From the NCBI GenBank assembly GCA_905147135.1, contig LR990043.1, positions 10,637,057 through 10,701,056 of the forward strand: DNA of 64,000 nucleotides, in the 5' to 3' direction. The number at the start of each line of letters is the position of its first letter. Position 1 is the first letter of the stretch. Positions 13,101 to 23,300 of the stretch are shown in pieces. The notes under the pieces were generated by a model. The model was not told the DNA's origin, searched no databases, and saw only the letters and a program-made list of their open reading frames with translations. Source of the stretch: Blastobasis lacticolella (lineage: Eukaryota > Arthropoda > Insecta > Lepidoptera > Blastobasidae). The position numbers and the translations under genes were made by a program.

Positions 13101-14568
13101 TTGCCGTTTTGCGCTTTATTTAGTCGCTGAATGTCCCACACTATCTTTTTATCAATCGTGACCTTTCGAAACTCTACGGACGACGCCACAGTCATCGGTT
13201 ATCGGTCGATATCACACATATCATCGAAATGTAAGCTTCTTTTTTTCAAGACCGGGTTCGATTCCCGAACTGAGTACAAGTTTTTTTTTTCAATCTATGC
13301 CTATGAAAAGCATACTTACAGGTATGCAATTTTTCTTGTTCCTAAATCGATAAATTGGTTTCTAAGAACAGATCTTTTTATGTCTTACAGTTTCAGACTT
13401 GCCCATACTAACCGATCTGAACAGGCCACTTTGTATAAACTTTCAAATTTTTTTAATTTTATACTTTGCCACCTTGTTTAAAATAATGTAACGTGAATAG
13501 GTTGATTTGAATCTTCACTGTATATTTTATAGAATTTATGTACATTAACAGAAAAATATTCTAGGCAATATTCAGAAAAGCGATTTTTAGCGTAATTACG
13601 CTCAACAAAAACTTACCAAATAGTTCATCGGAATCGTCTGTCTTTAGAGGATCCAAATATATAGACATGTTAAAGAGTACATCATCATCTCCAGCCAGAT
13701 TAGGCACGCAGCGACTGCGGTAGGAGCCACAGATGAAGGGCTTGTAGTGGTAGCCTAAGGGGCAACATTTTCTGAAACAGTAAGCGCCAAACTGGGCGCA
13801 ATTCTGTGTGCAAACTTGCGCCACCATATCACCAGAGTTGAACTCATTCTCTATACACCAATCTCCACGTGCCACCGAGCCTTTGACATTGTTTCCCATG
13901 TACTTAAGTTTGTCACCTTCCACTTCCAACTTGAAGAATGCCTCCCTTAATTCCACCGCGTATTCCGTATGTTTACACTGCAGTCCGTTATTTACTTCGT
14001 ACACGTAGTTTTTACCTATTTTAGCAAGTCTTGATAACCATTTGTCACTATCTTCCTCAGCAATATCTCGACATGAGTGATATTCTGCGTCGTAGCTCTG
14101 ACCCTCTGGGCAACATTTTCTAATACGATTAATTTTCAACCTTGAAGTAACGTTTTTTTGCTCTTTTTCTACACAAATTAGAGCTACAGTTTTGGGATTA
14201 TTATCGACTAAAGTATCATTTTCTACTTCTCCTACCAGTCTGTCATAGCAATAGTCATGCCCTGCTGTAGATGGCACTTCGTCACCAATACGAGTTATTT
14301 GGATTTCATCACAGGCTCCAGGTATTCCATTATTGAGGATCACGTTTTCGGCGACAAAGAGTGATGAAAACATTGTAATATTATACATAGTTTGAGCAGT
14401 ACCTTTGTCGACACACTGAAATTGATCTACAGGCACTGAATTCACCACTTTTACCAGGCACTGATTCTTCGGACAACACTTTCTGAAGACAGTCGTATCG
14501 TTCCCGGCATTCGCCTGAGCCGCAGTCACTGCACTCGCAAAAGTCAACAAAACCGTGAGGTATAGCAT
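1050..14568 (-). CDS. Methuselah-like G-protein-coupled receptor, 3' part beyond window
   Basis: Secretin-class-related Methuselah receptor of the plasma membrane. Coding exons in order: 14568-13617, 11952-11708, 10149-9966, 7865-7787, 1198-1050. All junctions are GT-AG and the phases agree (1, 0, 1, 2, 1), giving about 536 residues before the window ends in the intron after exon 5. Residues 1-16 form a signal peptide. The ectodomain (about 400 residues) carries RKCCP at residues 29-33, 150-154 and 266-270. Helices 1 and 2 include the family motif LPELRNLHG; helix 3 has WLNVMCFDIWWTF; helix 4 has RRFVFYSLYAWG, followed by the conserved MCWF of extracellular loop 2. The motifs make family assignment firm; the exact paralogue and ligand are not identifiable. 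Helices 5-7 must lie to the left. The start is the first ATG of an open frame and is followed at once by a hydrophobic signal sequence. Confidence 0.9.
1922..3429 (+). repeat. Identical 50-bp direct repeat at 1922-1971 and 3380-3429
   Basis: The two blocks begin ATTTTCTATTAGCGTAATAG and end ATCTTTATGCT with no difference seen. CTATGTGGAAA follows the first block and precedes the second. The DNA between is receptor intron 4 with no recognised gene. Confidence 0.7.
2820..3012 (+). repeat. Dispersed lepidopteran repeat ending in a 48-base hairpin
   Basis: Contains the widespread lepidopteran stretches CTACTGAACGGACTTTCATG and CCCGTGCGAAGCCGGGGCGG. The last 48 bases (2965-3012) form a perfect 23-bp inverted repeat with a 2-base spacer. 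Related degenerate copies are seen near 8830-9010, 16080-16230, 34835-35280 and 52490-52560. Confidence 0.55.
4780..5175 (+). mobile_element. LINE 3' untranslated end
   Basis: Contains the 3' segment TGGCTGGAACAGATCTCTTG and AGAGATAAGCTCGCCTTTGT, known from lepidopteran non-LTR elements, ending in ACAATAAAGAATAT. No reverse-transcriptase frame remains. Confidence 0.5.
5269..5532 (-). mobile_element. tRNA-derived SINE
   Basis: The minus strand opens with a tRNA-like head containing an A-box-like region, the CTGCCACGC anticodon-loop segment and the B box GGTTCGATTCC, resembling tRNA-Gly(GCC). A body ending near TAGATGGTGCTGTGTGAATT and an A/T-rich tail follow. The acceptor stem does not pair, so it is not a working tRNA. 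Partial relatives lie near 12900-12980, 13225-13265 and 31745-31870. Confidence 0.75.
7787..7865 (-). CDS. Methuselah-like receptor exon 4 (helix 3)
   Basis: A 79-base exon between a TTTGCAG acceptor and a GTGAGT donor. It encodes helix 3, including WLNVMCFDIWWTF, which is close to invariant in the family. Phase 1 in and phase 2 out match the neighbouring exons. Confidence 0.88.
8765..8781 (+). repeat. 17-base G homopolymer
   Basis: An uninterrupted G run in receptor intron 3; length may be unreliable in the assembly. Confidence 0.8.
9966..10149 (-). CDS. Methuselah-like receptor exon 3 (helices 1 and 2)
   Basis: Begins in phase 0 after a CCAG acceptor and ends in phase 1 at GTGAGG. Residues INTTSAVCLALTLLVYV form helix 1; LPELRNLHG is the first cytoplasmic loop, a hallmark of Methuselah receptors; helix 2 follows (ISHVSTMCFAYSCLARAQ). 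The exon ends with the cysteine expected to pair with extracellular loop 2. Confidence 0.88.
11202..11634. repeat. Three tandem hairpin modules in receptor intron 2
   Basis: Modules at 11202-11278, 11362-11454 and 11542-11634 each begin near AATTGGCAACGGTCGTG and end near CACGACCGTTGCCAATT, so each can fold on itself. Starts are 160 and 180 bases apart, and the spacers between modules are related too (GGATGTGTGTTTGTT). The array begins about 74 bases inside the intron after exon 2. Confidence 0.8.
11708..11952 (-). CDS. Methuselah-like receptor exon 2 (end of ectodomain)
   Basis: A polypyrimidine tract and TAG precede the exon and a GTAAGA donor follows. The split codon with exon 1 reads Asp. 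It encodes the closing part of the third cysteine module (NNYCLEVFDMRDC, then GLSCYVQ) and the stretch leading to helix 1. An in-frame ATG near the exon start is internal, not the gene start. Confidence 0.88.
12050..12190. repeat. Dispersed repeat related to 45005-45110
   Basis: Shares CCTTGGCCATGATCCAGGAT and GGTAGATCA-like stretches with a segment in Cwc15 intron 1. Class unknown. Lies in receptor intron 1. Confidence 0.4.
12365..12635 (+). repeat. Dispersed repeat, also at 19038-19310 and 41905-42070
   Basis: Begins ATCATCACAGCCC, contains CACTGCAGAACTTAGG and GGTTATTGCCATAATC, and ends with CTATTCTACTCTGCCGG. The other two sites match over most of the length. Probably a LINE 3' end or SINE; no frame is preserved. 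Confidence 0.55.
13617..14568 (-). CDS. Methuselah-like receptor exon 1 (signal peptide, ectodomain modules 1 to 3 start)
   Basis: Encodes 317 complete codons and ends in phase 1 at a GTAAGT donor after DELF. It holds the signal peptide, two full cysteine modules and the start of the third, each opening with RKCCP. Several N-x-S/T sites (for example at residues 63, 117 and 139) fit an extracellular, glycosylated domain. The open frame runs past the donor for 18 more codons, which I take to be intron read-through. Confidence 0.88.
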
Positions 14569-14639
14569 TTTGTTAAGAGTTTTTTAATGCGTGTTTCATA
14601 AAAGATCAATACAGGTGTTGGATGTCGATCGCCGACATG

Positions 14640-14830
14640 AGCATTGTTTATATTTTGGCGAAGCGAGCGGAAGAACGTGGCGCGGCGTGCGCGGCGGCGC
14701 GGCAACGGGCAGAGTGAGGCGCGCGTGAAGCGCCCGCGGCGCCGGAGGCTGCTACGCCCTTGAAGCTGTCGGCGTGACTCCCCGCGCCTCCTCCTCCGGG
14801 AACCCGGCCGCCGGCGACTGAGCTTTTTTT
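14640..14830 (-). promoter_or_regulatory. GC-rich block upstream of the receptor start (candidate promoter or 5' UTR)
   Basis: About 190 bases rich in GCG and CGC lie 70 to 260 bases upstream of the receptor ATG in otherwise AT-rich DNA. Such blocks often mark promoters or first exons. No TATA box or certain initiator was found, so the transcription start is not fixed. Confidence 0.35.
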
Positions 14831-14899
14831 GCTACAACAATTCGGTGAGTGCACGCACAGTTTCAATACTTGCTGGATTTGAAAAACAATTGCCAAAGC

Positions 14900-16790
14900 T
14901 ATACGGTAAAGCTAAATTAAATATGGACACCGATATTAGAACACCAGGGTAACAAAAGTAATTCACACATATTTTTCTATTTCAATATTAACTCTACTTA
15001 TTTACAAATGTGCCAAGGGTAGGTAAGTAAATGACTATCAGACTATGTAGTTCTTGGACCTGGCGATAATACACAAAGACGTATTCAGACAATCTATAAG
15101 CGCACTGATATGCGCATGAGGTGGACGATAGATTACGATGAAATTGAGTAAATAAAAATATACCTAGATAACAAATGCTGTCATACATTTCGATTCGATA
15201 TGAAGTCAAGTCGTGTCCTATCTAATCTCATTAATCGAGTCCAAACTATATCTGAATAAGGCGATTCATGTTTACGTAAATGTATTTTTATCTATTTCCT
15301 AGATTTTTCTTTTTGTTGTATTGATACACGACGCTAACGGTTATTATTATTATTAGTTAGTGACTATATTCGTAAGTAGCTATTTAGGTAATCCAACATA
15401 CCTATAGACATTCTTAGGGAAAGGTTTAAACATTTATGTATGTAAGTAACATATATGCCGAACAATGGTGTATTGCCACCGTCTAATCACCACATCTTCG
15501 AACCGAAACACAACGACGAAAGCATTTGTTGCGTAGTGGCAAAAATTGTGTTTGTGTTATCCATTGAAAGTACTCATCAGGCTTGAAAGAGCCTTATCAC
15601 TGGTGAGTGATCTAGCTATTAGCAATAATAACTATGATATAGCAATTTAACTTATATACTTACTTGAACAACAGTTTCAGTAAATTAGGTGCAGTCTACA
15701 CCTATGGGTAAACATTATGATGTTTCATTTCCTGTAGGCCTTAGACCAGCATACTTGTCCTCATACTTATATATAGGTGTTTACTTCGACAGGACTTTGT
15801 TCTGGGCTCTACAAGTTTCTGTAACTCTATTATTAAACCGCTCGCCTCGCGACGAACGGTTTTCAATTTTGATTTTCGGCATGAAAAATTCACAAGTAGT
15901 AAACTTCAGCGTCATGCATCAAAATATTCGACATGAGTCAGAAAATTTGGCAGCACCTGGAGCATTGAGTCGGTGGAAGAATATTATCTACTGCTGGTGA
16001 AAAACAATGTCGTGCTTGTGCTGGCGTTCCATCTTCCGAACCTGGACTATGCAGTCCTGGACTATGGCAACACAGAGCAATTTTTTTGTCTGCCTGTATG
16101 TTTGTCTCTTTGTACACGCTAATCTCCGGAACTACTAGACGGATTTCAATGAACTTTTTATTGTTATGTAGATATTAAGCCTTTAAAAAAACGTAAAACC
16201 ACGTAAAAACGTGGGGAAATTTATGTGGGACTCGCCTGCCATTAAATATGACCGTTCTGCCTACTAAAAACCACCACGTTGCCTCTCATATTCTCTTTCT
16301 CAACGAGATCACGGGAACCGCACTCGCAATCTCGTTGATGAATGGCTTCTAGTATGGCAAATAACTCTTACTTCCTCTACTCTCACCTTTCTTACGGGCT
16401 TACGTTAAGCCCTCAAATCAAATCAAATTTATTTGCATTCATGTACTTATAGGTCTCACAAGGTATTTATATATTCGTACTAGTAGTACTTACATTATTA
16501 TCTGTCGGGCACTGCTATTTGGAAGAGAGGACGACGACATATTTAAATAAAATTCAATATCAAATTACATGAAGGCAATTTTTGTGAACAATAGTCAACT
16601 GTTATCTCTCCTGGTAGACTGGTAGATAATGCTATTTGAGCTTTAAGTCCGCCAATGTACCTACTGTTTGTGCATGAAGTATAAATAAATAAATAATAAT
16701 ATTCACTACTATGTATTTACATATTACTTATTCTTGCACAATTTTTTTGTCTTTTATTATATAACTCGTAGCTTAGATACTTCTTTATCA
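14900..16790. other. Intergenic sequence, no gene seen
   Basis: AT-rich with a possible dispersed-repeat piece near 16080-16230 (CTCCGGAACTACTAGACGGA). Open frames are short and not family-like. Confidence 0.4.
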
Positions 16791-16799
16791 TCTACATAC

Positions 16800-17465
16800 T
16801 CTTGTATGTTACAGTAGGATTTATTTATAAGAAGCTTTTTCAATGATATGAATTTGCTATTTCTTTTCGTTTTATTATTTCTGGAAGTTTATTGTATATT
16901 TTGATAGACATGACTAAAGTGGTAGTGGAAAGTAAAGTAAGACGTGAAGACAGAAGAAATTGATTTCCATGTCTTTGTGAGTAAGTTGTAGGAGATTTCA
17001 TCACGCCGGAGTAAGAACTCGGGATATTTTCTGAACAGAATTTGTCAGAACAAATTTGCAAGTTTCCAAAATAAATATGCAAAGCAGCGTAAGTATTTCG
17101 TATTCTCGAAAGTGAGGTTCGCAAGAGACGGTTTATTTTATATTAAATATTATGCGTATTAACTTTTTATTGAATGGTTAGTAGGGCAGGCGCCTCTGTG
17201 CTATTGCCCCACAGCAAAACACCATAACTAAGCCAGGCATAAGAGTAGGCATAGTAGTTTACTAATGCAGTTTGTACATCGGTCGATTTCTTTATTTCTC
17301 GAAGGGCTCTAATTTTTTAACATGAGCTTTAAAATTTATATTTTTATCTATTACTAAGCCTAATCACTCGTTTATATTATATTAAAAGTTCAAGTTAATG
17401 TTTATTTTTTAATGAGCATGAAAAATCAATATTTTAGTTTTATCAAAGTTTACAGTGAGGCCGTG
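16800..17465 (-). mobile_element. Jockey-type LINE reverse-transcriptase remnant
   Basis: Minus-strand frames preserve fragments of the C-terminal reverse-transcriptase region: NFDKTKILIFHAH, GVLLWGNSTEAP and SIKIYNKLPEIIK. Frames are broken by stops. Confidence 0.6.
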
Positions 17466-17466
17466 G

Positions 17467-17872
17467 TCATTTCATTGGGTCGTCGCCTGGCTCGCACTCT
17501 CTGGATCAGCAGAGAGATCCCGCTCTTCGGTCTCCTTCTGCGATGTAACCTCTTCGCAGAAGGTGATCACTGCTTCCCATGATCCCTTCCCATCTTGTCG
17601 ACAACCATACGGGTTATGATGGTTGGGAGACTGAGATCCGCGCCCACTACCTTGATGAGGCGATTTCGTTGAGCCACCCATCTCGGGCACACCTCCAAGG
17701 TGTGCTGCGCCGTGTTCTCGGGGCAGTCACACTGGTGACATCTGGTATTGGGCTTCCTTCTGGCGACTTTGCACAAGTACCTCCCGAAGCAACCATGCCC
17801 CGAGAGGACCTGCGTCAGTCCTCTACCGAGGAATCGACCTGGAGATTGAAAACTTAAATTACACACCACACA
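17467..17872 (-). mobile_element. R1-type LINE C-terminal fragment with zinc knuckle
   Basis: Minus-strand frames show GHGCFGRYLCKVARRKPNTR followed by CHQCDCPENTAQHTLEVCP, the terminal zinc knuckle of R1-type elements, then (after a frameshift) SWEAVITFCEEVTSQKETEE. Both ends are truncated. Confidence 0.75.
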
Positions 17873-19037
17873 CTATTCCCAAACAAACTCCCATAATTTC
17901 ATTAAAATCGGAATTATGTCCAGGTATGGTCCACTATTTTTTACCTGCCGACAGGGCAAGTGATGTGACATTACTCGAAAATCGATTTCGATATTTTTTT
18001 ACCACTTTACCAAATTTTCCTTCTCAATATTGTAACGTAATGTATGTGTATTCGGTATTCGATTGAATTAAAATTTTGCATACGCATCTAACTCAGATAA
18101 ACAAAATTATGGTGACAGTGATGGTGAATTTTCCTTAAACATTTAAGTCAGATCCTCGATTGGCAGGAGATATATATGACAGGTGGATAAGAATAAGTGG
18201 CGATATCTAGTGTCGGAAGCCTAGATTCACTTTAGGTCGCTGAGTCAGCGCAGTAAGTAAGTCTAAGTAAGATGACCATGCAATGATGACAGTGGGCAGA
18301 TCTGATGATGGAGGCAGAAGGTGCCCACAATAACCCTTAAATGAAACAATGCAAGTTTATGGAATTTAGATTCGCTTTATTTGCCTTCACCAGGACTAGT
18401 CCCAGAAGGAAGTCAGATTCTGGCAGTAGAGCCGGAAGGTAGTCAAAAGGTTCCAAATGAGTTAGTCACATTCATTTTGTATTATATTATGCGGTCCGAC
18501 TTCCTGCTTTTCCGTGCATTCCTGCAACGGTGATTAACTTATGAAGACATACGTTTGTACACAATAGATAGATAAAGCTTGACCAGCGACAGAGGTGACA
18601 TGTCAATCATGGCGCTAGCTCTGCGTTTTATGTAGCAACACCGGAATTAGTATAATCTGTCATCAAATTCATATGAAAGAATGTCAGATGGACAGTGATG
18701 TGATCATACGTTTTTACATATCGATATATTTTTTAATGAGGAAATAATAAATATTACCATTACCGTTTGCGTCGCGTTACATATCGTTTGATCTGAACTG
18801 AAGAACAAAAAGGTATCAAAATTTTCTCCTTACCAGTCATTTCGGACACCAGTTTTCCAATATTATTTAATGGTGTAAGGCCAGGACGTTATGTAAATAA
18901 AACTATGTTTGAGGTTGAGATAGTACTGCTTTATTAATTATAAGACAAGCCCATTTATTAATGCATAATAAGTATACATACTACAATGGTAAAGATTCAA
19001 TTCCCTCGGCCTTACGTCTTTCTAAATACGTATTTAT

Positions 19038-19310
19038 CATCACAGCCCGTAACAGTCCACTGCAGGACTTAGGGCCTCTCCCACGAAAGGGGACGTGGAG
19101 GTTATTGCCATAATCTCCACGCTTGGCAGGCGGGTTGGAGATCGCAGTGTTTAAATATAACAATGGAAAATGCTGCTGCCCATTTTTCAGACTACGGAGA
19201 CTTTTATCTTTTGCCTCGAAAACATTAGTCGCCTTGTACGACACCCATGAGCGTAAGGGGTTGGTGCTATTCTACTCTGCCGGTCACCACACGGCCAAGT
19301 ATTATCATTA
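19038..19310 (+). repeat. Dispersed repeat, second copy
   Basis: Close to the copy in receptor intron 1 from CAGCCCGTAACAGTCCACTG to the CTCTGCCGGTCACC end. It lies between the receptor and gbb. Confidence 0.55.
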
Positions 19311-19334
19311 AGTATATATATATACGATATAATT

Positions 19335-19490
19335 TTCCTTTATTGGCTTTCGCATCCGACTCAGCGATGACAATTCATGGGTTCTTGAGCCGCCCACGGG
19401 GTCATTTTTCTGATTCCGGCAGGTTCAAGCACCTTTTCCCCCCGTAACCCTGGGGTTTACGCAACACGTGACCATATTTTTACCGACCGT
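19335..19490 (-). mobile_element. RTE-type LINE fragment
   Basis: The minus strand resembles the [13 protein letters not shown] region seen better preserved in gbb intron 6 (TTGAGCCGCCCACGGGGTCA on the plus strand is its equivalent). Heavily decayed. Confidence 0.45.
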
Positions 19491-20147
19491 GTTGAACGTG
19501 TGTGAGCTCGTGTAAACATGAGCTGTATTATCTATGGGAGCTATGTATTATCTGTGAGATATTTGAGGGGGAGATGAGAGCTGGGGATCGGGATCTACGG
19601 GGAACTTCCAGAGTATGTTCAGCATGATGATAATTTTTTTAAGTTCCGCCGGAATTTGTTCGACATTTTGGTTTAAAATGGCTTTTCCCGCCGCTTAAAA
19701 TTCAATATAAATGCCGTAAATAAAATGTCGTATCTACTTTCTTATAATTATTTATTTACTAAAATAAATATCCACAAAGTGTATCAAAAGTTTATCTAGA
19801 CTACATTATTTGACTACATTTAATTGGCACATTAACAATACAGATCTAAAACATACCCTTGACCGGGTCGAGATTTTAAAACTCTAACTTAAGTTTAAAT
19901 ACTAGTTTATATACCTACGCTATTGTGTGAATTCATATTTTTACAAAAACTTAAATAGACCTTTATTATTACAAAAGTACATATGCGAAAATCAATTAAA
20001 ATTCTAGCAAAAATAATACTTAACCAACAATAATGTGCCCGAGGACACTACGGAAACGAAAATGTATTAAGTAGATAGGTATATTTCTGATTGCAAGATC
20101 AGGAAAAGCACTAGACCCTCTTATTACTGGTTAAATTATAAACACAT

Positions 20148-20153
20148 TTTATT
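20148..20153 (-). terminator. gbb: gbb polyadenylation signal
   Basis: AATAAA on the minus strand, about 110 bases after the stop codon; a plausible short 3' UTR. Confidence 0.5.
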
Positions 20154-20261
20154 GTCTCTTCTCATCAGTCAGTACATTGTGTAATTAGTATAAGACTAGG
20201 ATTGTTCGTGATGCTTTCGATGATTCTATCGTTTTTCGACTATTGTCGTCTTCCTCCGACC

Positions 20262-20387
20262 TCAGTGACAGCCACAACTCTTGACAACCATGTTCTTATA
20301 CCTGCGCAAGATCACGTTGGAGTCATCTGTGTAGTACAGCACCGATATGGCTGACAGCTTGATTGGGGCGCACGAAGGTTTTGGTAC
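20262..20387 (-). CDS. gbb: gbb exon 7 (C-terminal knot, interchain cysteine replaced)
   Basis: Reads [20 protein letters not shown] and ends [10 protein letters not shown] then TGA. Serine (TCG) stands where family members have the first cysteine of the CC pair. TCG differs at two positions from TGC and from TGT, so a single base-call error does not explain it. The other knot cysteines, CGCH end included, are intact. Confidence 0.92.
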   Translation of the reverse strand, partial: VPKPSCAPIKLSAISVLYYTDDSNVILRRYKNMVVKSCGCH

Positions 20388-23300
20388 CTAATGAATAACA
20401 AACCACAACATTAACAATACAAACAAGCAAGTTAGAACCACTGGCTAACCGAAGGGACTTTGGCTCCCTGTGTGTGTTCTATCGGCTGTGCAATGGGGAG
20501 TGTTCCGAGGAACTTTTCGATCTGGTGCCCACAGCACAATTCCGCCATCGCACCACCCGCCGTGGGCTGGGTACTCATCCCCACTACGTAGACCCTCTGT
20601 TGGTCACCACGAGAAGGTTCGAAAGAACGTTTCTCGCTCGTACGATTCGGATGTGGAATGAGCTCCCAGCCACAGTGTTTCCTTTGGACTATGACATGGG
20701 ATCGTTCAAGAGGTATATTAGAGGTCTCTTTAGAGGCGGGCAACGCATTGGTGACTCCCCTGGTGTTGCTGATGTCCATAGGCGGCGGTGACCACTTTCC
20801 ATCAGGTGGCCCGCTTGCCTGTTTGTCTGCTAAGTAACATAAAAAAAAAAAAAAATTAAAACCCACCATTTTAATCACAGAATATATTGTAAAGCAAGTC
20901 TCAACTAGCTGTCAAATCATTAGCATGATACGTATGGCGTTCTACGATCGTTGTTTAATTACGTTTGAGTTGAGAGTTACAGCCGACATAGCTGCAGCAC
21001 GGGCCTATGTCTATATTTATTCAGTTATTAATTGGAAAACCTACAGCATATTACATAACAATAACTACAACCATAACTACAGTGAACCAATTATAGGCTT
21101 CCACATATAAAAATATCCATATACATATATCGTAGTCGTGCAAATGTTAAAAGCTTATTAACTTGTTGTTTGTTGACTTAACAGATTTTGATGAAGCTTT
21201 ACACTGTATTTACAGTGTTGAAGCTTTGATTGATCTTATACATATACAGAACAACACATTTTAGGCTTTAGGTACACACTGTGTCAAAATGTTCACTGTA
21301 TTAAAACGTCCACACTACAATATTCACTTTACCAAATTGTCCATTCTATCGATACATCCACTGTATCGATGGAATGCCCACCCTGCAGAAATGTCCACTG
21401 TATCAAAATGTCTACTGATATGTCCACCCTGGCGTATTGTTCAATTTACCGACCTGTCCGCCAAGCAAAATCTGTAGCCCATCGAAACGACCACCTAAAA
21501 ACAACACAAAAACACCGTCGCTTCATCTACAACAAACCCGCCTCCGCCGCCGTCTAGCATGGACCACCAGCATCAGGGTCGGAGACAAAGACGATCAGCT
21601 GGAGGTAGAAGATTGTACAGTAAGAATCAGTACCAACGCGACGGCCTAATTTAATTATTTTTTAGGAAAAACCTAGCATTATCAAGATCATCATCATCAT
21701 ATCAGCCAGAAGACGCCCACTGCTGAGCATAGGCCTCCCCCAGAGATCTCCACAAAGACCGTTCCTGTGCTTTCCGCATCCAGCTGGTACCTGCGATCCT
21801 TACCAGGTCGTCGGTCCACCTTGTAGGAGGCCTACCCACACTGCGTCTACCGGTACGTGGTCGCCACTCGAGAACTTTACTGCCCCATCGGCCATCTGTT
21901 CTTCGAGCTATGTGCTCTGCCCACTGCCACTTCAGTCTGGCAATCCTTAGAGCTATGTTGGTGACCTTGGTTCGCTTGCGAATCTCCTCATTTCTGACTT
22001 GATCGCGCAAAGAAACTCCGAGCATAGCTCTTTCCATTGCCCTTTGGGTAACAGTGAGCTTTCTTATAAGGCCCATAGTGAGTGGCCACGTTTCAGCTCC
22101 GTAAGTCATCACTGGCAACACACATTGGTCAAAGACCTTCGTCTTGAGACACTGCGGGACGAAAATATGTGGCGTAGCTTCCCGAATGCTGCCCAACCGA
22201 GTTGGATTCGTCGATTGACTGGACTATTTGTCCTAGGTATGTATAGTCGTAAACAACTTCAAGTGGAGTGCCTCCAACTGTCACTGGAGTAGGCACAACA
22301 TGGACATTCGACATAATTTTCGTCTTGTCCATGTTCATTTTAAGACCTACTTGTTGAGAGGTACTACAGAGGTCATCGAGCATTTTGCCCAAGTCTTTCA
22401 TTATCAAGATATATGTATAAAAAAATCTAGGTCTATCATTATGAGGCACATTAATAATTGAAAGAGCTTTACAACTCCGACAATTATAGTTTCGGATAAC
22501 AGCCACCAATCACACAACCATGTGATAATTATCATAAAGGTAATTCAAGAGCGTTGATGTTTCATACAAAAGAGTTCAACGCGAGCGACGCCCCCGTTGT
22601 TGTCTTTTCGTCGTCGTCCCAGCGCATATCCCGACCTCTGCCAGGGTCCGCTTTCCTACTCAATCTTCACCACTTCACCCGGTCTTCGGCGTCCTCTCGT
22701 CGTAAGCCATTGGCTCTCGCATTCGACTCAGCGATGTCTATCCATCGCTCCTTGGGTCGCCCACGGGACCTCTTTCCTGATACCGACAGATTTAGGCACA
22801 TATTTTCCACATATCCCTGAGGCTTACGTAACACGTGACCAAACCAGCGCAGACGAGTCTCCTCGATCTTATCTGCGATATTCCTCACGTCAAGGCTGCC
22901 ACAGATGTACTCGTTGCGTACTCGATCAAGTCGCGTAACTCCGCACATCCACCGCAGCATTTTCATTTCGTTGGCGTGGAGTTCGCGAACGTGTTTCGTC
23001 AGCGCTGGCCAAGTCTCGCAACCATAGAGAATCACCGGTCTAATTATACCTTTGTTGTCTTTTATATGCTATCACACCGTTGTTGTCTTTTATATGACTG
23101 TAAATATACCAGTTTTCTATTGCTCTCTCTTTGGGCGCGGTTAAAGGGTCAAACAGGTACACTGTTACTGTCCGATCACCTTCCGGCTTCATCATCAGAT
23201 CCTGAACACCACACAAGGATACTCCGAATAAAAAAAAATTAATATCATAAGATAAACAATAAATGCACGTTAAATTAATGTCAATAAACACTTACCTACA

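Noticed and set aside
13561..13616. Receptor exon 1 frame continuing for 18 codons to a stop, suggesting a soluble ectodomain protein
   Set aside because: A consensus GTAAGT donor at the boundary and matching phase to the next conserved exon make read-through unnecessary. A truncated isoform is possible but unsupported.
17567..17869. Zinc-finger-like frame as a host gene
   Set aside because: The CHQCDCPENTAQHTLEVCP knuckle and its context are those of R1-type LINEs, and the frame breaks before a proper end.
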